Below are positions 35,001-48,300 of a DNA stretch of 64,000 nt, piece by piece (the stretch's first letter is position 1; every line of letters begins with the position of its first letter). The stretch is from Budorcas taxicolor (taxonomy: Eukaryota > Chordata > Mammalia > Artiodactyla > Bovidae): positions 1,426,001 through 1,490,000 of the forward strand of contig NC_068920.1 in the NCBI RefSeq assembly GCF_023091745.1, in the 5' to 3' direction. The position numbers were made by a program, and so were the translations under genes. The notes beneath the pieces were generated by a model, which made no database searches, was not told where the DNA came from, and worked only from the letters and a program-made list of their open reading frames with translations.

Positions 35001-36110
35001 CCCATGCGAGTTGCTAGGGGCCCTCTCGGGATTCCTCTCCCGTTCATGCCGGGGCCTAAGACCTTGTGTGGAGTCGGGGCCGGGACCTTAGGATTCCTTT
35101 CCAGTGTTGCCATGGATCTTGGGGTGCCTCTGAGTCTCCCCAGGGTTTCAGGCCTCGTCTCGAGTTGGGGCATGCACGTGCGCTTTCCTCACGAGCTGTA
35201 GCAGTAGTGTCACGCTTCCTGTCACATGGATCAAGGGATCTGTGGCTTTCCCTCGAGGCTTTCCCACAGGGCTGTGCCCCGTGCCACCTTAGTGTGAGTC
35301 CATCCTCGGCGAGAAAGACGAGCCGGTGAAGAGAAAAGAGGTTGCTTTGGAATGGACTGAGACATCTGGGGGACTCTTGGAATGGCGGCACGACCCTGGA
35401 GTTCCTCTCGCCGTTCCTGTTGAGATGGCCTCCTCTTGAGATGCCACGGGAACGCCGGGAATTCTTTCCCGACGAAGCAGGGAAAGGATCAGTCACCTCG
35501 AGCTACGAGGCGGAAAAGGGGCTCCTCTGGATGTGGGCGGACCCTCGTGTTTCCTCTCGAGTGGAGACGGGTATGTCGGGGAACTTCTTGAGTTGCACCA
35601 AGGGTGGGAAGGACCCTTTCGAAGTCCAGAGGTGAGGTGTGATCAGTCTCGAGACGCCTCAGCACAAATGGGCCTCATCTCTCCTGGAGGGGAGAACCTC
35701 CAGGATTTTCTCGAGTTGTGGCAGGTCTTCTCGAGTTACGACGGGGACCTCAGGGACCCGCTCTGGTGGCCTCAGGAAAGGCCAGTCCCCATGCGAGGTG
35801 CTAGGGGCCCTCTCGGGATTCCTCTCCCGTACATGCCGGGGCCTAAGTCCTTGTGTGGAGTTGGGGCCGGAACCTGAGGATTCCTCTCCAGTGTTGCCAT
35901 GGATCTTGGGGTGCCTCTCAGTTTCCCCAGAGGAGTCAGGCCTCGTCTCGTGTGGGGGCATGCACGTGCGCTTCCTTCCCGAGCTGCAGCAGCAGGTTCA
36001 CGCTTCCTGTCACGTGGATCAAGGGATCTGTGTCTTTCTCTTGATGCTTTCCCTCAATGCTTTCCCACGAGGCTTTCCCATAGAGCTGTGCCAAGTGCCA
36101 CCTTGGTGTG
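32062..36110 (+). repeat. 4,049-bp five-monomer HOR, copy 1
   Basis: Monomers inside this span start at 32404 (816), 33220 (815), 34035 (815), 34850 (787) and 35637 (816). The next copy begins 4,049 bp downstream. Upstream identity between copies stops at 32061/36110 (taagtcg against tgagtcg). The 815- and 787-bp units carry shared 1-bp and 3-bp losses, preserved in both copies. Confidence 0.88.
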
Positions 36111-39100
36111 AGTCGATCCTCGGCGTGAAAGACGAGCCGGTGAAGGGAAAAGAGGTTCCTCTGGAATGGACTGAGACATCTGGGGGACTCTTGGAATGGT
36201 GGCACGACCCTGGAGTTCCTCTCGCCGTTCCTGTTGAGAGGGCCTCCTCTTGAGTTGCGACGGGAACGCCGGGAATTCTTTCCCGACGAAGCACGGAAAG
36301 GATCCCTCACCTCGAGCTACGAGGCGGAAACAGGGCTCCTCTGGATGTGGGCGGGACCCTCGTGTTTCCTCTCGAGTGGAGACAGGTATGTCGGGGAACT
36401 TCTTGAGGTGCACCAAGGGTGGGAAAGACCCTCTCGACGTTCCAGAGGTGTCGTGTGATTAGCCCCGAGAAGCCTCTGCGGAAATGGGCCTCATCACGCC
36501 TGCAGGGGAGAACCTCCTGGATATTCTCGAGCTGCGGCAGGTCTTCTGGAGTTACGACGGGGACCTCAGGGACCCGCTCTGGTGGCCTCAGGAAGGGCCA
36601 GTCCCCATGCGAGTTGCTAGTGGCCCTCTTGGGATACCACTCCAGTCTATGCCGGGGCATAAGACCTTGTGTGGAGTCGGGGCCGGAACCTGAGGATTCC
36701 TCTCCAGTGTTGACATGGATTTTGGGGTGCCTCTGAGTCTCCCCAGGCGAGTCAGGCCTAGTCTCGAGTGGGGGCATGCACGTGCGCTTCCCTCCCGAGC
36801 TGCAGCAGTAGGGTCACGCTTCGTGTCACGTGGATCAAGGGATCTGTGGCTTTCCCTCGAGGCTTTCCCTCGAGGCTTTCCCACGAGGCTTTCCCACAGG
36901 GCTGTGCCAAGTGCCACCTTGGTGTGAGTCGATCCTCGGCGTGAAAGACGAGCCGGTGAAGGGAAAAGAGGTTCCTCTGGAATGGACTGAGACATCTCAG
37001 GGACTCTTGGAATGGTGGCACGACCCTGGAGTTCCTCTCGCCGTTCCTGTTGAGAGGGCCTCCTCTTGAGATGCGACGGGAACGCCGGGAATTCTTTCCC
37101 AGCGATGAAGGGAAAGGATCCGTCACCTCGAGCTACGAGGCGGAAACGGGGCTCCTCTGGATGTGGGCGGGACCATCGTGTTTCCTCCCGAGTGGAGACG
37201 GGTATGTCGGGGAACTTCTTGAGTTGCACCACGGGTGGGAAGGACCCTTTCGACGTTCCAGAGGTGAGGTGTGATTAGCCCCGAGAAGCCTCTGCGGAAA
37301 TAGGCCTCATCTCGCCTGCAGGGGAGAACCTCCTGGATATTCTCGAGTTGCAGCAGGTCTTCTCGAGTTACGACGGGGACCTCAGGGACCCGCTCTGGTG
37401 GCCTCAGGAAGGGCCAGTCCCCATGTGCGTTGCTAGGGGCCATCTCGGGATTCCTCTCCCATCGATGCCGGGGCCTAAGCCCTTGTGTGGAATCGGGGCC
37501 GGAACCTGAGGATTCCTCTCCAGTGTTGACATGGATCTTCGGGTGCCTATGAGTCTCCCCAGGGGAGTCAGGCCTCGTCTCGAGTGGGGGCATGCGCGTG
37601 CAATTCCCTCCCGAGCTGCAGCAGTAGGGTCACGCTTCCTGTCACGTGGATCAAGGGATCTGTGGCTTTCCCTCGAGGCTTTCCCTCGAGGCTTTCCCAC
37701 GAGGCTTTCCCACAGGGCTGTGCCAAGTGCCACCTTGGTGTGAGTCGATCCTCGGCGTGAAAGACGAGCCGGTGAAGGGAAAAGAGGTTCCTCTGGAATG
37801 GACTGAGACATCTGGGGGACTCTTGGAATGGTGGCACGACCCTGGAGTTCCTCTCGCCTTTCCTGTTGAGAGGGCCTCCTCTTGAGATGCGACGGGAACG
37901 CCGGGAATTCTTTCCCGACGAAGCAGGGAAAGGATCCGTCACCTCGAGCTACGAGGCGGAAACGGGGCTCTTCTGGATGTGGGCGGGACCCTCGTGTTTC
38001 CTCTCGAGTGGAGACGGGTATGTCGGGGAACTTCTTGATTTGAACCAAGGGAGTGAAGGACCCTTTCGAAGTCCAGAGGTGAGGTGTGATCAGTCTCGAG
38101 ACGCCTCAGCACAAATGGGCCTCATCTCTCCTGGAGGGGAGAACCTCCAGGATTTTCTCGAGTTGCGGCAGGTCTTCTCGAGTTACGACGGGGACCTCAG
38201 GGACCCGCTCTGGTGGCCTCAGGAAAGGCCAGTCCCCATGCGAGGTGCTAGGGGCCCTCTCGGGATTCCTCTCCCGTCCATGCCGGGGCCTAAGTCCTTG
38301 TGTGGAGTCGGGGCCGGAACCTGAGGATTCCTCTCCAGTGTTGCCATGGATCTTGGGGTGCCTCTGAGTCTCCCCAGGGGAGTCAGGCTTCGTCTCCAGT
38401 GGGGGCAAGCGGGTGCGCTTCCCTCCCGAGCTGCAGATGTAGGGTCAGGCTTCCTGTCACGTGGATCAAGGGATCTGTGGCTTTCCCTCGAGGCTTTCCC
38501 TCGAGGCTTTCCCACGACGCTTTCCCACAGGGCTTTGCCAAGTGCCACCTTGGTGTGAGTCGATCCTCGGCGTGAAAGACGAGCAGGTGAAGGGAAAAGA
38601 GGTTCCTCTGGAATGGACTGAGACATCTGGGGGACTCTTGGAATGGTGGAACGACCCTGGAGTTCCTCTCGCCGTTCCTGTTGAGAGGGCCTCCTCTTGA
38701 GATGCGACGGGGACTCCGGGAATTCTTTCCCGACGAAGCAGGGAAAGGATCCCTCACCTCGAGCTACGAGGCGGAAACGGGGCTCCTCTGGATGTGGGCG
38801 GACCCTCAGGTTTCCTCTCGAGTGGAGACGGGTATGTCGGGGAACTTCTTGAGTTGCCCCAAGGGTGGGAAGGACCCTTTCGACGTTTCAGAGGTGAGGT
38901 GTGATTAGCCCCGAGAAGCCTCTGCGGAAATGGGCCTCCTCTCGCCTGTAGGGGAGAACCGGCTGGATTTTCTCGACTTGCGGCAGGTCTTCTCGAGTTA
39001 CGACGGGGACCTCAGGGACCCGCTCTGGTGGCCTCAAGAAAGGCCAGTCCCCATGCGAGTTGCTAGGGGCCCTCTCGGGATTCCTCTCCCGTTCATGCCG

Positions 39101-40159
39101 GGGCCTAAGACCTTGTGTGGAGTCGGGGCCGGGACCTTAGGATTCCTTTCCAGTGTTGCCATGGATCTTGGGGTGCCTCTGAGTCTCCCCAGGGTTTCAG
39201 GCCTCGTCTCGAGTTGGGGCATGCACGTGCGCTTTCCTCACGAGCTGTAGCAGTAGTGTCACGCTTCCTGTCACATGGATCAAGGGATCTGTGGCTTTCC
39301 CTCGAGGCTTTCCCACAGGGCTGTGCCCCGTGCCACCTTAGTGTGAGTCCATCCTCGGCGAGAAAGACGAGCCGGTGAAGAGAAAAGAGGTTGCTTTGGA
39401 ATGGACTGAGACATCTGGGGGACTCTTGGAATGGCGGCACGACCCTGGAGTTCCTCTCGCCGTTCCTGTTGAGATGGCCTCCTCTTGAGATGCCACGGGA
39501 ACGCCGGGAATTCTTTCCCGACGAAGCAGGGAAAGGATCAGTCACCTCGAGCTACGAGGCGGAAAAGGGGCTCCTCTGGATGTGGGCGGACCCTCGTGTT
39601 TCCTCTCGAGTGGAGACGGGTATGTCGGGGAACTTCTTGAGTTGCACCAAGGGTGGGAAGGACCCTTTCGAAGTCCAGAGGTGAGGTGTTATCAGTCTCG
39701 AGACGCCTCAGCACAAATGGGCCTCATCTCTCCTGGAGGGGAGAACCTCCAGGATTTTCTCGAGTTGTGGCAGGTCTTCTCGAGTTACGACGGGGACCTC
39801 AGGGACCCGCTCTGGTGGCCTCAGGAAAGGCCAGTCCCCATGCGAGGTGCTAGGGGCCCTCTCGGGATTCCTCTCCCGTACATGCCGGGGCCTAAGTCCT
39901 TGTGTGGAGTTGGGGCCGGAACCTGAGGATTCCTCTCCAGTGTTGCCATGGATCTTGGGGTGCCTCTCAGTTTCCCCAGAGGAGTCAGGCCTCGTCTCGT
40001 GTGGGGGCATGCACGTGCGCTTCCTTCCCGAGCTGCAGCAGCAGGTTCACGCTTCCTGTCACGTGGATCAAGGGATCTGTGTCTTTCTCTTGATGCTTTC
40101 CCTCAATGCTTTCCCACGAGGCTTTCCCATAGAGCTGTGCCAAGTGCCACCTTGGTGTG
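36111..40159 (+). repeat. 4,049-bp five-monomer HOR, copy 2
   Basis: Monomers start at 36453, 37269, 38084, 38899 and 39686. Identity with copy 1 runs on into 40284, where gttaagagg replaces gttgagagg, so the crossover that closed the duplication lies between 40160 and 40284. Differences from copy 1 are few: ggggcataag near 36655, catctcaggg near 36991 and gtgttatcag at 39686. Confidence 0.88.
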
Positions 40160-42933
40160 AGTCGATCCTCGGCGTGAAAGACGAGCCGGTGAAGGGAAAA
40201 GAGGTTCCTCTGGAATGGACTGAGACATCTGGGGGACTCTTGGAATGGTGGCACGACCCTGGAGTTCCTCTCGCCGTTCCTGTTAAGAGGGCCTTCTCTT
40301 GAGATGCGATGGGAACGCCCGGAATTCTTTCCCGACGATGCAGGGAAAGGATCCCTCACCTCGAGCTAAGAGGCGAAAACGGGGCTCCTCTGGATGTGGG
40401 CGGGACCCTCGTGTTTCCTCTCGAGTGGAGACGGGTATGTCGGGGAACTTCTTGAGTTGCCCCAAGGGTGGGAAAGACCCTTTCGACGTTCCAGAGGTGA
40501 GGTGTGATTAGCCCCGAGAAGCCTCTGCGGAAATGGGCCTCCTCTCGCCTGTAGGGGAAAACCGGCTGGATTTTCTCGAGTTGCGGCAGGTCTTCTCGAG
40601 TTACGACGGGGACCTCAGGGACCCGCTCTGGTGGCCTCAGGAAGGGCCAGTCCCCATGCGAGTTGCTAGGGTCCATCTCGGGATTCCTCTCCCGACGATC
40701 CCGGGGCCTAAGACCTTGTGTGGAGTCGGGGCCGGAACCTGAGCATTCCTCTCCAGTGTTGACATGGATCTTGGGGTGCCTCTGAGTCTCCCCAGGGGAG
40801 TCAGGCTTCGTCTCGAGTGGGGGCATGCGCGTTCGATTCCCTCCCGAGCTGCAGAAGTAGGGTCACGCTTCCTGTCACGTGGATCAAGGGATCTGTGGCT
40901 TTCCCTCGAGGCTTTCCCTCGAGGCTTTCCCACGACGCTATCCAACAGGGCTGTGCCAAGTGCCACCTTGGTGTGAGTCGATCCTCGGCGTGAAAGACGA
41001 GCCGGTGAAGGGAAAAGAGGTTCCTCTGGAATGAACTGAGACAACTGGGGGACTCTTGGAACGGTGGCACGACCCTGGAGTTCCTCTCGCCATTTCTGTT
41101 CAGAGGGCCTCCTCTTGAGATGCGACGGGAAGGCCGGGAACTCTTTCCCGACGAAGCATGGAAAGGATCCTTCATCTCGAGCTACGAGGCGGAAACGGGG
41201 CGCCTCTGGATGTGGGCGGGACCCTGGTGTTTCCTCTCGAGTGGAGACGGGAATGTCGGGGAACATCTTGATTTTCACCAAGGGTGTGAAGGACCCTTTC
41301 GAAGTTCCAGAGGTGAGGTGTGATCAGCCTCGAGATGCCTCAGCGGAAATGAGCCTCATCTCTCCTGGAGGGGAGAACCTCCTGGATTTTCTCGATTTGC
41401 GGCAGGTCTTCTTGAGTTACGACGGGGACCTCAGGGACCCGCTCTGGTGGCCTCACGAAAGGCCAGGCCCAAGGCTAGTTTCTAGGGGCCCACTAGGGTT
41501 TCCTCTCCCGTCCATGGCGGGGCCTCAAACCTTGTGTGGAGTCGGGGCCTGAACCTGAGGATTCCTCTCCAGTGTTACCATGGATCTTGGGGTGCTTCTG
41601 AGTCTCCCCAGGGGAGTCAGGCCTCGTCTCGAGTGGGGGCAGACACGTGCGCTTTCCTCCCGAGCTGCAGCAGTAGTGTCACGATTCCTGTCACGTGAAT
41701 CTAGGGATCTGTGGCTTTCCCTCAAGGCTGTCCCACGAGGCTATCCCACAGGGCTGTGCCACGTGCCACCTTGGTGTGAGTCTATCCGTGGCGTAAAAGG
41801 CTAGCCGGTGAAGGTAAAAGAGGTTCCTCTGGAATGTACTGAAACATCTGGGCGACTCCTGGAGTGGTGGCACGGCCCTGGAGTTCCTCTCACCGTTTCT
41901 GTTGAGAGGGCCTCCTCTTTAGATGCGACGGGAACGCCGGGATCTCTTTCCCGACGAAGCAGGGAAAGGATCCCTCATCTCGAGCTACGTCGCGGACACG
42001 GGGCTCCCTGGATGTGGGCGGGACGCTCGTGTTTACTCTCGAGTGGAGACGGGTATGTCGGGGAACTTCTTGATTTGCACCAAGGGTGTGAAGGACCCTT
42101 TCGAAGTCCAGAGGTGAGGTGTTATCAGTCTCGAGACGCCTCAGCACAAATGGGCCTCATCTCTCCTGGAGGGGAGAACCTCCAGGATTTTCTCGAGTTG
42201 CGGCAGGTCTTCTCGAGTTACGACGGGGACCTCAGGGACCCGCTCTGGTGGCCTCAGGAAAGGCCAGTCCCCATGCGAGGTGTTAGGGGCCCTCTCGGGA
42301 TTCCTCTCCCGTCCATGCCGGGGCCTAAGTCCTTGTGTGGAGTTGGGGCCGGAACCTGAGGATTCCTCTCCAGTGTTGCCATGGATCTTGGGGTGCCTTT
42401 CAGTTTCCCCAGAGGAGTCAGGCCTCGTCTCGTGTGGGGGCATGCACGTGGGCTTCCTTCCCGAGCTGCAGCAGCAGGTTCACGCTTCCTGTCACGTGGA
42501 TAAAGGGATCTGTGTCTTTCTCTCGATGCTTTCCCTCAAGGCTTTCCCACGAGGCTTTCCCACAGAGCTGTGCCAAGTGCCACCTTGGTGTGAGTCGATC
42601 CTCGGCGTGAAAGACGAGCCGGTGAAGGGAAAAGAGGTTCCTCTGGAATGGACTGAGACATCTGGGAGACTCTTGGAATGGTGGCACGACCCTGGAGTTC
42701 CTCTCGCCGTTCCTGTTAAGAGGGCCTCCTCTTGAGATGCGATGGGAACGCCCGGAATTCTTTCCCGACGATGTAGGGAAATGATCCCTCACCTCGAGCT
42801 AAGAGGCGGAAACGGGGCTCCTCTGGATGTGGGCGGACCCTCAGGTTTCCTCTCGAGTGGAGACGGGTATGTCGGGGAACTTCTTGAGTTGCCCCAAGGG
42901 TGGGAAGGACCCTTTCGACGTTCCAGATGTGAG
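40160..42933 (+). repeat. Three-monomer mosaic paired with 59.6-62.4 kb
   Basis: Monomers start at 40502 (816), 41318 (801, A-like) and 42119 (815, B-like). The A-like unit has a distinctive stretch (cacgaaaggccaggcccaag, then ccactagggtttcc; 41454-41503) that I see elsewhere only at 60901-60950, exactly 19,447 bp on. The 5' part of 40502 resembles the units at 55901 and 59133; its 3' part resembles 59949. Confidence 0.75.
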
Positions 42934-45377
42934 GTGTGATTAGCCCCGAGAAGCCTCTGCGGAAATGGGCCTCCTCTCGCCTGTAGGGGAGAACCGGCTG
43001 GATTTTCTCGAGTTGCGGCAGGTCTTCTCGAGTTACGACGGGGACCTCAGGGACCCGCTCTGGTGGCCTCAGGAAGGGCCAGTCCCCATGCGAGTTGCTA
43101 GGGGCCATCTCGGGATCCTCTCCCGTCGATGCCGGGGTCTAAGACCTTGTGTGGAGTCGGGGCCCGAAACTGAGGATTCCTCTCCAGTGTTGCCATGGAT
43201 CTTGGGGTGCCTCTGAGTCTCCCCAGGGGAGTCAGGCCTCGTCTCGAGTGGGGGCATGTACGTGCGCTTCCCTCCCGAGCTGCAGCATTAGGGTCACGCT
43301 TCCTGTCACGTGGATCAATGGATCTGTGGCTTTCCCTCGAGGCTTTCCCTCGAGGCTTTCCCACGAGGCTTTCCCACAGGGCTGTGCCACGTGCCACCTT
43401 GGTGTGAGTCGATCCTCGGCGTGAAAGACGAGCCGGTGAAGGGAAAAGAGGTTCCTCTGGAATGGACTGAGACATCTGGGGGACTCTTGGAATGGTGGCA
43501 CGACCCTGGAGTTCCTCTCGCCGTTCCTGTTGAGAGGGCCTCCTCTTGAGATGCGACGGGAACGCCGGGAATTCTTTCCCGACGAAGCAGGGAAAGGATC
43601 CCTCACCTCGAGCTACGAGGCGGAAACGGGACTCCTCTGGATGTGGGCGGGACCCTCGTGTTTCCTCTCGAGTGGAGACGGGTATGTCGGGGAACTTCTT
43701 GAGTTGCACCAAGGGTGGGAAAGACCCTCTCGACGTTCCAGAGGTGTCGTGTGATTAGCCCCGAGAAGCCTCTGCGGAAATGGGCCTCATCTCGCCTGCA
43801 GGGGAGAACCTCCTGGATATTCTCGAGTTGCGGCAGGTCTTCTGGAGTTACGACGGGGACCTCAGGGACCCGCTCTGGTGGCCTCAGGAAGGGCCAGTCC
43901 CCATGCGAGTTGCTAGTGGCCCTCTTGGGATACCACTCCAGTCTATGCCGGGGCCTAAGACCTTGTGTGGAGTCGGGGCCGGAACCTGAGGATTCCTCTC
44001 CAGTGTTGACATGGATTTTGGGGTGCCTCTGAGTCTCCCCAGGCGAGTCAGGCCTAGTCTCGAGTGGGGGCATGCACGTGCGCTTCCCTCCCGAGCTGCA
44101 GCAGTAGGGTCACGCTTCGTGTCACGTGGATCAAGGGATCTGTGGCTTTCCCTCGAGGCTTTCCCTCGAGGCTTTCCCACGAGGCTTTCCCACAGTGCTG
44201 TGCCAAGAGCCACCTTGGTGTGAGTCGATCCTCGGCGTGAAAGTCGAGCCGGTGAAGGGAAAAGAGGTTCCTCTGGAATGGACTGAGACATCTGGGGGAC
44301 TCTTGGAATGGTGACACGACCCTGGATTCCTCTCGACTTTCCTGTTGATAGGGCCTCCTCTTGAGATGCGACGGGAACGCCGGGAATTCTTTCCCGACGA
44401 AGCAGGGAAAGGGTCCCTCACCTCGAGCTACGAGGCGGAAACGGGGCTCCTCTGGATGTGGGCGGACCCTCAGGTTTCCTCTCGAGTGGAGACGGGTATG
44501 TCGGGGAACTTCTTGAGTTGCCCCAAGGGTGGGAAGGACCCTTTCGACGTTCCAGATGTGAGGTGTGATTAGCCCCGAGAAGCCTCTGTGGAAATGGGCC
44601 TCCTCTCGCCTGTAGGGGAGATCCGGCTGGATTTTCTCGAGTTGCGGCGGGTCTTCTCGAGTTACGACGGGGACCTCAGGGACCCGCTCTGGTGGCCTCA
44701 GGAAGGGCCAGTCCCCATGCGAGTTGCTAGGGGCCATCTCGGGATTCCTCTCCCGTCGATGCCGGGGCCTAAGACCTTGTGTGGAGTCGGGGCCCGAAAC
44801 TGAGGATTCCTCTCCAGTGTTGCCATGGATCTTGGGGTGCCTCTCAGTCTCCCCAGGGGAGTCAGGCCTCGTCTCGAGTGGGGGCATGCACGTGCGCTTC
44901 CCTCCCGAGCTGCAGCAGTAGGGTCACGCTTCCTGTCACGTGGATCAATGGATCTGTGGCTTTCCCTCGAGGCTTTCCCTCGAGGCTTTCCCACGAGGCT
45001 TTCCCACAGGGCTGTGCCAAGTGCCACCTTGGTGTGAGTCGATCCTCGGCGTGAAAGACGAGCCGGTGAAGGGAAAAGAGGTTCCTCTGGAATGGACTGA
45101 GACATCTGGGGGACTCTTGGAATGGTGGCACGACCCTGGAGTTCCTCTCGCCGTTCCTGTTGAGAGGGCCTCCTCTTGAGATGCGACGGGAACGCCGGGA
45201 ATTCTTTCCCGACGAAGCAGGGAAAGGATCCCTCACCTCGAGCTACGAGGCGGAAACGGGGCTCCTCTGGATGTGGGCGGGACCCTCGTGATTCCTCTCG
45301 ATCGGAGAAGGGTATGTCGGGGAACTTCTTGAGTTGCACAAGGGTGTGAAGGACCCTTTCGACGTTCCAGAGGTGAG
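42934..45377 (+). repeat. Three monomers related to 30.8-32.4 kb
   Basis: Monomers start at 42934 (815), 43749 (814) and 44563 (815). 43749-44900 matches 30774-31925 at an offset of 12,975 bp, including both 1-bp losses of the 814-bp class and the rare gtgtaggggagatccgg stretch (31636 and 44611). 42934 also resembles 31588 at an offset of about 11,346. The 1-bp loss in 44563 (ttgcacaaggg, near 45337) is private, as is gggatcctc near 43114. Confidence 0.7.
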
Positions 45378-48300
45378 GTGTGATTAGCCCCGAGAAGCCT
45401 CTGCGGAAATGGGCCTCATCTCGCCTGCAGGGGAGAACCTCCTGGATATTCTCGAGTTGCGGCAGGTCTTCTGGAGTTACGACGGGGACCTCAGGGACCC
45501 GCTCTGGTGGCCTCAGGAAGGGCCAGTCCCCATGCGAGTTGCTAGTTGCCCTCTTGGGATACCACTCCAGTCTATGCCGGGGCCTAAGACCTTGTGTGGA
45601 GTCGGGGCCGGAACCTGAGGATTCCTCTCCAGTGTTGACATGGATTTTGGGGTGCCTCTGAGTCGCCCCAGGGGAGTCAGGCCTAGTCTCGAGTGGGGGC
45701 ATGCACGTGCGCTTCCCTCCCGAGCTGCAGCAGTAGGGTCACGCTTCGTGTCACGTGGATCAAGGGATCTGTGGCTTTCCCTCGAGGCTTTCCCTCGAGG
45801 CTTTCCCACGAGGCTTTCCCACAGTGCTGTGCCAAGTGCCACCTTGGTGTGAGTCGATCCTCGGGGTGAAAGACGTGCCGGTGAAGGGAAAAGAGGTTCC
45901 TCTGGAATGGACTGAGACATCTGGGGGACTCTTGGAATGGTGACACGACCCTGGAGTTCCTCTCGACTTTCCTGTTGATAGGGCCTCCTCTTGACATGCG
46001 ACGGGAACGCCGGGAATTCTTTCCCGACGAAGCAGGGAAAGGATCCCTCACCTCGAGCTACGAGGCGTAAACGGGGATCCTCTGGATGTGGGCGGGACCC
46101 TAGTGTTTCCTCTCGAGTGGAGACGGGTATGTCGGGGAACTTATTGAGTTGCACCAATGGTGTGAAGGACCCTTTCGACGTTCCAGAGGTGAGGTGTGAT
46201 TAGCCCCGAGAAGCCTCTGCGGAAATGGGCCTCATCTCGCCTGCAGGGGAGAACCTCCTGGATATTCTCGAGTTGCGGCAGGTCTTCTCGAGTTACGACG
46301 GGGACCTCAGGGACCCGCTCTGGTGGCCTCAGGAAGGGCCAGTCCCCATGCGAGTTGCTAGTGGCCCTCTTGGGATACCACTCCAGTCTATGCCGGGGCC
46401 TAAGACCTTGTGTGGAGTCGGGGCCGGAACCTGAGGATTCCTCTCCAGTGTTGACATGGATTTTGGGGTGCCTCTGAGTCGCCCCAGGGGAGTCAGGCCT
46501 AGTCTCGAGTGGGGGTATGCACGTGCGCTTACCTCCCGAACTGCAGCAGTAGGGTCACGCTTCCTGTCACGTGGATCAACGGATCTGTGGCTTTCCCTCG
46601 AGGCTTTCCTCGAGGATTTCCTACAGGGCTGTGCCAAGTGCCACCTTGGTGTGAGTCGATCCTCGGCGTGAAAGACGAGCCGGTGAAGGGAAAACAGGTT
46701 CCTCTGGAATGGACTGAGACATCTGGGGGACTCTTGAAATGGTGGCACGACCCTGGAGTTCCTCTCGCCGTTCTTGTTGAGAGGGCCTCCTCTTGACATG
46801 CGACGGGAACGCCCGGAATTCTTTTCCGACGATGCAGGGAAAGGATCCCTCACCTCGAGCTACGAGGCGGAAACGGGGCTCCTCTGGATGTGGACGGGAC
46901 CCTCGTGTTTCCTCTCGAGTGGAGACGGGTATGTCGGGGAACTTCTTGAGTTGCACCAAGGGTGTGAAGGACCCTTTCGACGTTCCAGAGGTGAGGTGTG
47001 ATTAGCTCCGAGAAGCCTCTGAGGAAATGGGCCTCAGCTCGCCTGCAGGGAAGAACCTCCTGGATATTCTCGAGTTGCGGCAGGTCTTCTTGAGTTACGA
47101 CGGGGACCTCAGGAACCCGCTCTGGTGGCCTCAGGAAGGGCCAGACCCCGTGCGAGTTGATAGGGGCCATCTCGGGATTCCTCTCCCGTCGATGCCGGGG
47201 CATAAGACCTTGTTTGGAGTGGGGGCCGGAACTTGAGGATTCCTCTCCAGTGTTGACATGGATTTTGCGCTGCCTCTGAGTCTCCCCAGGGGAGTCAGGC
47301 CTCGTCTCGAGTGGGGGCATGCACGTGCGATTCCCTCCCGAGCTGCAGCAGTAGGGTCACGCTTCCTGTCACGTGGATCAAGGGATCTGTGGCTTTCCCT
47401 CGAGGCTTTCCCACAGGGCTGCGCCAAGTGCCACCTTGGTGTGAGTCGATCCTCGGCGTGAAAGACGAGCCGGTGAAAAGAAAAGAGGTTCCTCTGGAAT
47501 GGACTGAGACATCTGGGGGACTCTTGGAATGGTGACACGACCCTGGAGTTCCTCTCGACTTTCCTGTTGATAGGGCCTCCTCTTGAGATGCGACGGGAAC
47601 GCCAGGAATTCTTTCCCGACGAAGCAGGGAAAGGATCCCTCACCTCGAGCTACGAGGCGTAAACGGGGCTCCTCTGGATGTGGGCGGGACCCTAGTGTTT
47701 CCTCTCGAGTGGAGAAGGGTATGTCAGGGAACTTCTTGAGTTGCACCAAGGGTGTGAAGGACCCTTTCGACGTTCCAGAGGTGAGGTGTGATTAGCCCCG
47801 AGAAGCCTCTGCGGAAATGGGCCTCATCTCGCCTGCAGGGAAGAACCTCCTGGATATTCTCGAGTTGCGGCAGGTCTTCTCGAGTTACGACGGGGACCTC
47901 AGGGACCCGCTCTGGTGGCCTCAGGAAGGGCCAGACCCCATGCGAGTTGCTAGGGGCCATCTCGGGATTCCTCTCCCATCGATGCCGGGGCCTAAGACCT
48001 TGGGTGGAGTCAGGGCCTGAACCTGAGCATTCCTCTCCAGTGTTGACATGGATCTTGGGGTGCCTCTCAGTCTCCCCAGGTGAGTCAGGCCTCGTCTCGA
48101 GTGGGGGCATGCACGTGCGCTTCCCTCCCGAGCTGCAGCAGTAGGGTCACGCTTCCTGTCACGTGGATCAATGGATCTGTGGCTTTCCCTCGAGGCTTTC
48201 CCACGAGGCTTTCCCACAGGGCTGTGCCAAGTGCCACCTTGGTGTGAGTCGATCCTCGGCGTGAAAGACGAGCCGGTGAAGGGAAAACAGGTTCCTCTGG

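Noticed and set aside
44698..45702. Longest open frame in the window (334 codons, minus strand)
   Set aside because: It exists only because a private 1-bp deletion near 45337 (ttgcacaaggg) joins two frames that are normally separate. The sequence is ordinary satellite.
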